Assembly (NCBI GenBank): GCA_965153355.1
Contig: OZ231127.1
Location: 52,328,001-52,392,000, forward strand
Reading direction: 5' to 3'
DNA length: 64,000 bases
DNA from: Flaccisagitta enflata
Lineage: Eukaryota; Chaetognatha; Sagittoidea; Aphragmophora
Positions 61,293 through 64,000 of the stretch are shown here, piece by piece (positions within the stretch are counted from its first letter, which is position 1; each line of letters opens with the position of its first letter). Below the pieces are notes generated by a model. The model saw only the letters and a list, made by a program, of their open reading frames with translations, had not been told where the DNA came from and did not search any database. The translations under genes were made by a program, and so were the position numbers.

Positions 61293-63670
61293 ACAGTCCA
61301 TCAAATCCCACCCTGATGGGAAAAAAACACCTAACGCCACTTTATCCCACTCCACCCACCTACACAGTCCATCAAATCCCACCCTGATGGGGAAAAAAAA
61401 CACCTAACGCCACTTCCTTTATCCTACTCCACCCACCTACACAGTCCATCAAATCTCACTCAGCTTGTCCTGGTTCACCTCATCCCCACCCACCGCTTCT
61501 TATCCCACTCCACCCACCTACACAGTCCATCAAATCCACCCTGATGGGGAAAAAAAAGCACCAACGCCACTTTATCCCACTCCCACCCACCTACACAGTC
61601 CATCAAATCCCACCCTGATGGGAAAACACCAACTAGCCACTTTATCCCACCCTCACCCACCCCACACAGTCCATCAAATCCCACCTTGATGTGAAAACAC
61701 CTAACGCCACTTTTACCCACTCCACCCACCTACACAGTCCATCAAATCTCACCCTGATGGGAAAAAAAACACCTAACGCTCACTTTATCCCACTCCACCC
61801 ACTTCCACACAGTCCATCAAATCCCACCCTGATGGAAAACACCTAACGTCACTTTATCCCACTCCACCCACCTACACAGTCCATCACCCCACCCCATGGG
61901 GAAAAAAAACACCTAACGCTTTTTCCCTTCTTTATCCCACTCCACCCACCTATACATAGTCCATCAAATCCCACCCTGATGGGAAAACACCTAACGTCGC
62001 CACTTTGGTCCTACTCCACCACCTACAAAGTCCATCAATCTCGATCTCCTGATGGGAAAAAACACCTAACGCCACTTTATCCTACTCCACCCACCTCACA
62101 CAGTCCATCAAATCCCACCCTGATGGGAAAACACCTAACGCCACTTTATCCTATCTCCACCCACCTCCACACAGTCCATCATCAAATCTCACCCTGATGG
62201 GAAAACACACGCCACTTTATCCCACTCCACCCACCCCACAGTCCATCAAATCCCACCCTGATTAGAAAAAAAAACACTTAACGCGTACTTTTATCTCACT
62301 CACCCACTCTACATTGTGTCCATCAAATTCACTTCTGATGGAAAACACCTAACGCCACTTCTTAGTCCCACTCCACCACCCACACAGTCCATCACCCCCA
62401 CCCTGATGGGAAAACACCTAACGCCACTTTATCCCACTGCTCTTGCCCACCCACAGTCCATCAAATCTCACCCTGATGGGAAAAAACACCCAACTCCACT
62501 GCATCCCACTCCACCCACCAAGGTCAGTCCATCAATCCCACCCTGATGGGGAAAAACACCTAACGCCACTTTATCCCACTCACCCACCTACACAGTCCAT
62601 CAAATCCCACCCTGATGGGAAAAACACCCAACGCCACTCCTTATCCTCCACCTCCACCCACCACACAGCCCCATCAACTTCTACCCTGATGGGAAAACAC
62701 CTAACGCCACTTTCCTACTCCACCCAATTTCCACACAGTCCAACAAATCCCACCCCTGATGGGAAAAAACACCTAACGCCACTTTATCCCACTCCACCCA
62801 CTCACAGTCCATCAAATCCCACCCTGATGGGAAAAAACACCTAACGCCACTTTATCCACTTCCACCCACTCCACACATCCATCAACCACTTGATGGGAAA
62901 AAACACCTAACGCCACTTTATCCCACTCCACCCACCCACACAGTCTCCATCGTCCCACCCTGATGGGAAAACACCTAACGCCACTTCTTATCCCACTCCA
63001 CCCACCTACACAGTCCATCAAATTCCACCCTGATGGGAAAACAACACTAACGCTACTTTATCCTACCCACCACCTACACAGTCCTTATCAAATCTCACCC
63101 TGATAAAAACACCTAACGCCCACTTTATCCCACTCACCCACCTACACAGTCCATCAAATCCCACCTGATGGGAAAAAAAAACACCTAACGCCACTTTATC
63201 CCACTCCACCCACCTACACAGTCCATCAAATCTCACCCTTAAGGGAAAACACCTAATTCACTTTATCCCACTCACCCACCTACACAGTCCATCAATCCCA
63301 CCCTGATGGGAAAACACCACGCCACTTATCCCACTCCACCCACCTACACAGTCCATCAAATCCCACCCTGATGGGAGAAAAAAACACTCAACGCCTACTA
63401 TCCCACCCACCCACCTCCCCCTACACAGCCCATCAACCCACTCCCTGATGGGCAAAACACCTAACGCCACTTTATCCCACTCCCACCCACCTACACAGTC
63501 ATTCAAATCCCACCCTGATGGTAAAAAAACACCTAACGCCACTTTATCCCACTCCACCCACCTACACAGTCCAACAAATCCCACCCTGATGGGAAAAAAA
63601 CACCTAACGCCACTTTATCCCACTCCACCCACCTACACAGTCCATCAAATCCCACCCTGATGGGAAAAAC
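61293..63670 (+). repeat. About 70-bp satellite array (about 35 units)
   Basis: Unit (first spacing 71): ACAGTCCATCAAATCCCACC, CTGATGGGAAAAAACACC, TAACGCCACTTTATCCCACT, CCACCCACCTAC. Each unit can form a hairpin CCATCA..TGATGG. Units differ mainly by one- or two-base indels, especially in A and C runs. That suits either slippage or long-read sequencing error. Low-complexity frames over it are artefacts. The array runs into the A right end at 63688. Confidence 0.95.
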
Positions 63671-63687
63671 AACAACGCCATTGATCT

Positions 63688-63771
63688 TTACCCTGCCCAA
63701 ATGATAGAATAACCTCAATAAAACCCTGCCCACCCGCACGCGACTTAGGTAGCTGTGTATCCGGCCTTGTT
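63688..63771 (+). mobile_element. Family A right end next to the satellite (A7)
   Basis: ACCCTGCCCAAATGATAGAA, then CCTGCCCACCCGCACGCGAC, TTAGGTAGCTGTGTATCCGG and CCTTGTT match A4's right part position by position. Upstream, where A4 has its CCGT tract, lies the satellite. The matching left end is not found before the array. Confidence 0.82.
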
Positions 63772-64000
63772 CCCCCCCGCCCACCCCAAAGCATTCTTGA
63801 CACCCGTATCGATATTGTAACTTGTTAGCACCACTTTTAGTCACGTTTTCTCAATGTCAAAGTATGCATGTATATACCAACTCAATATGCGACATCTCTT
63901 AATATATATTTCCATTTATTTCCACCCCCAAACATCCAATCCTACCTCTTCACCCCCCCCCCCCACACACAAAACAAAACCACAACCAAGGATCATCCTC
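63772..64000. other. Unassigned end of window
   Basis: Short C runs (63773-63779, 63951-63964) and A/T-rich DNA. No gene or element recognised. Confidence 0.5.

Noticed and set aside
61293-63670. CRISPR array (regular units near 70 bp)
   Set aside because: The whole unit is conserved. There is no constant repeat alternating with unique spacers, no cas genes, and the context is eukaryotic.

Overview
This is eukaryotic, most likely invertebrate metazoan, nuclear DNA. It is gene-poor and saturated with simple repeats. Evidence for a eukaryote: dozens of long di-, tri- and tetranucleotide microsatellites, no long unique open reading frames, credible splice signals next to short coding stretches, and several families of non-autonomous mobile elements. 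I cannot name the species. Non-autonomous elements with subterminal inverted repeats, an end hairpin and a tandem-repeat core recall Helentron-associated elements (DINE-1 type, and the 'pearl' elements of bivalves). A mollusc or another invertebrate is therefore plausible but not shown.

The dominant content is an interspersed-repeat system that I call families A, B and D. A elements (about 200 bp without an added core) start with a hairpin built on AGTCGCGTGC..GCACGCGACT and end in GGCCTTGTT. An extra copy of the hairpin arm lies about 30 bp inside the far end, and a CCGT-rich tract follows the hairpin. D elements have the same plan but a different arm (AGGTGCG..CGCACCT). B elements have 60-nt terminal inverted repeats starting GGGCAGCGGCCC and enclose a tandem array that differs from copy to copy: 20-bp units at 1.4-1.8 kb, 6.6 kb and 21.5 kb, and 50-bp units at 53.3 kb. 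A roughly 70-bp satellite of about 35 units fills 61.3-63.67 kb and runs directly into the right end of an A element. The picture is of mobile ends carrying interchangeable tandem-repeat cores.

Layout: 0-6.4 kb holds an A/T-tract region, A and B elements (one B nested in an A), a 20-bp minisatellite and a large AC/Z-DNA-prone block. 6.4-13.6 kb holds element B2, CT duplications, A elements, long TTG and GAAA blocks and an 80-88-bp tandem repeat. 14.0-15.0 kb holds a candidate first exon and an 850-bp repeat C. C's inverted copy is split between 19.2-19.5 and 25.9-26.4 kb, around 6.3 kb bounded by TTAA. 20-30 kb holds pogo-like miniature elements, B3, A elements, a 32-bp perfect foldback and a reverse-transcriptase remnant. 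30-50 kb is mostly unrecognised DNA with decayed B elements, one clear 339-bp miniature inverted-repeat element (39.8 kb), full A and D elements and CpG-richer patches. 50-64 kb holds CT and AT arrays, D2, a possible two-exon small secreted peptide, B5, an assembly gap (10 N), CT segmental duplications, an acidic low-complexity coding exon (58.75-60.46 kb), a long GT array and the terminal satellite.

No complete, recognisable gene is present. The best coding candidates are the acidic exon at 58751-60460, the first exon at 14069-14212, and two signal-peptide-like exons at 30389 and 51789. All are inferred from open frame, composition and splice consensus, not from homology. Most other open frames are translations of microsatellites.
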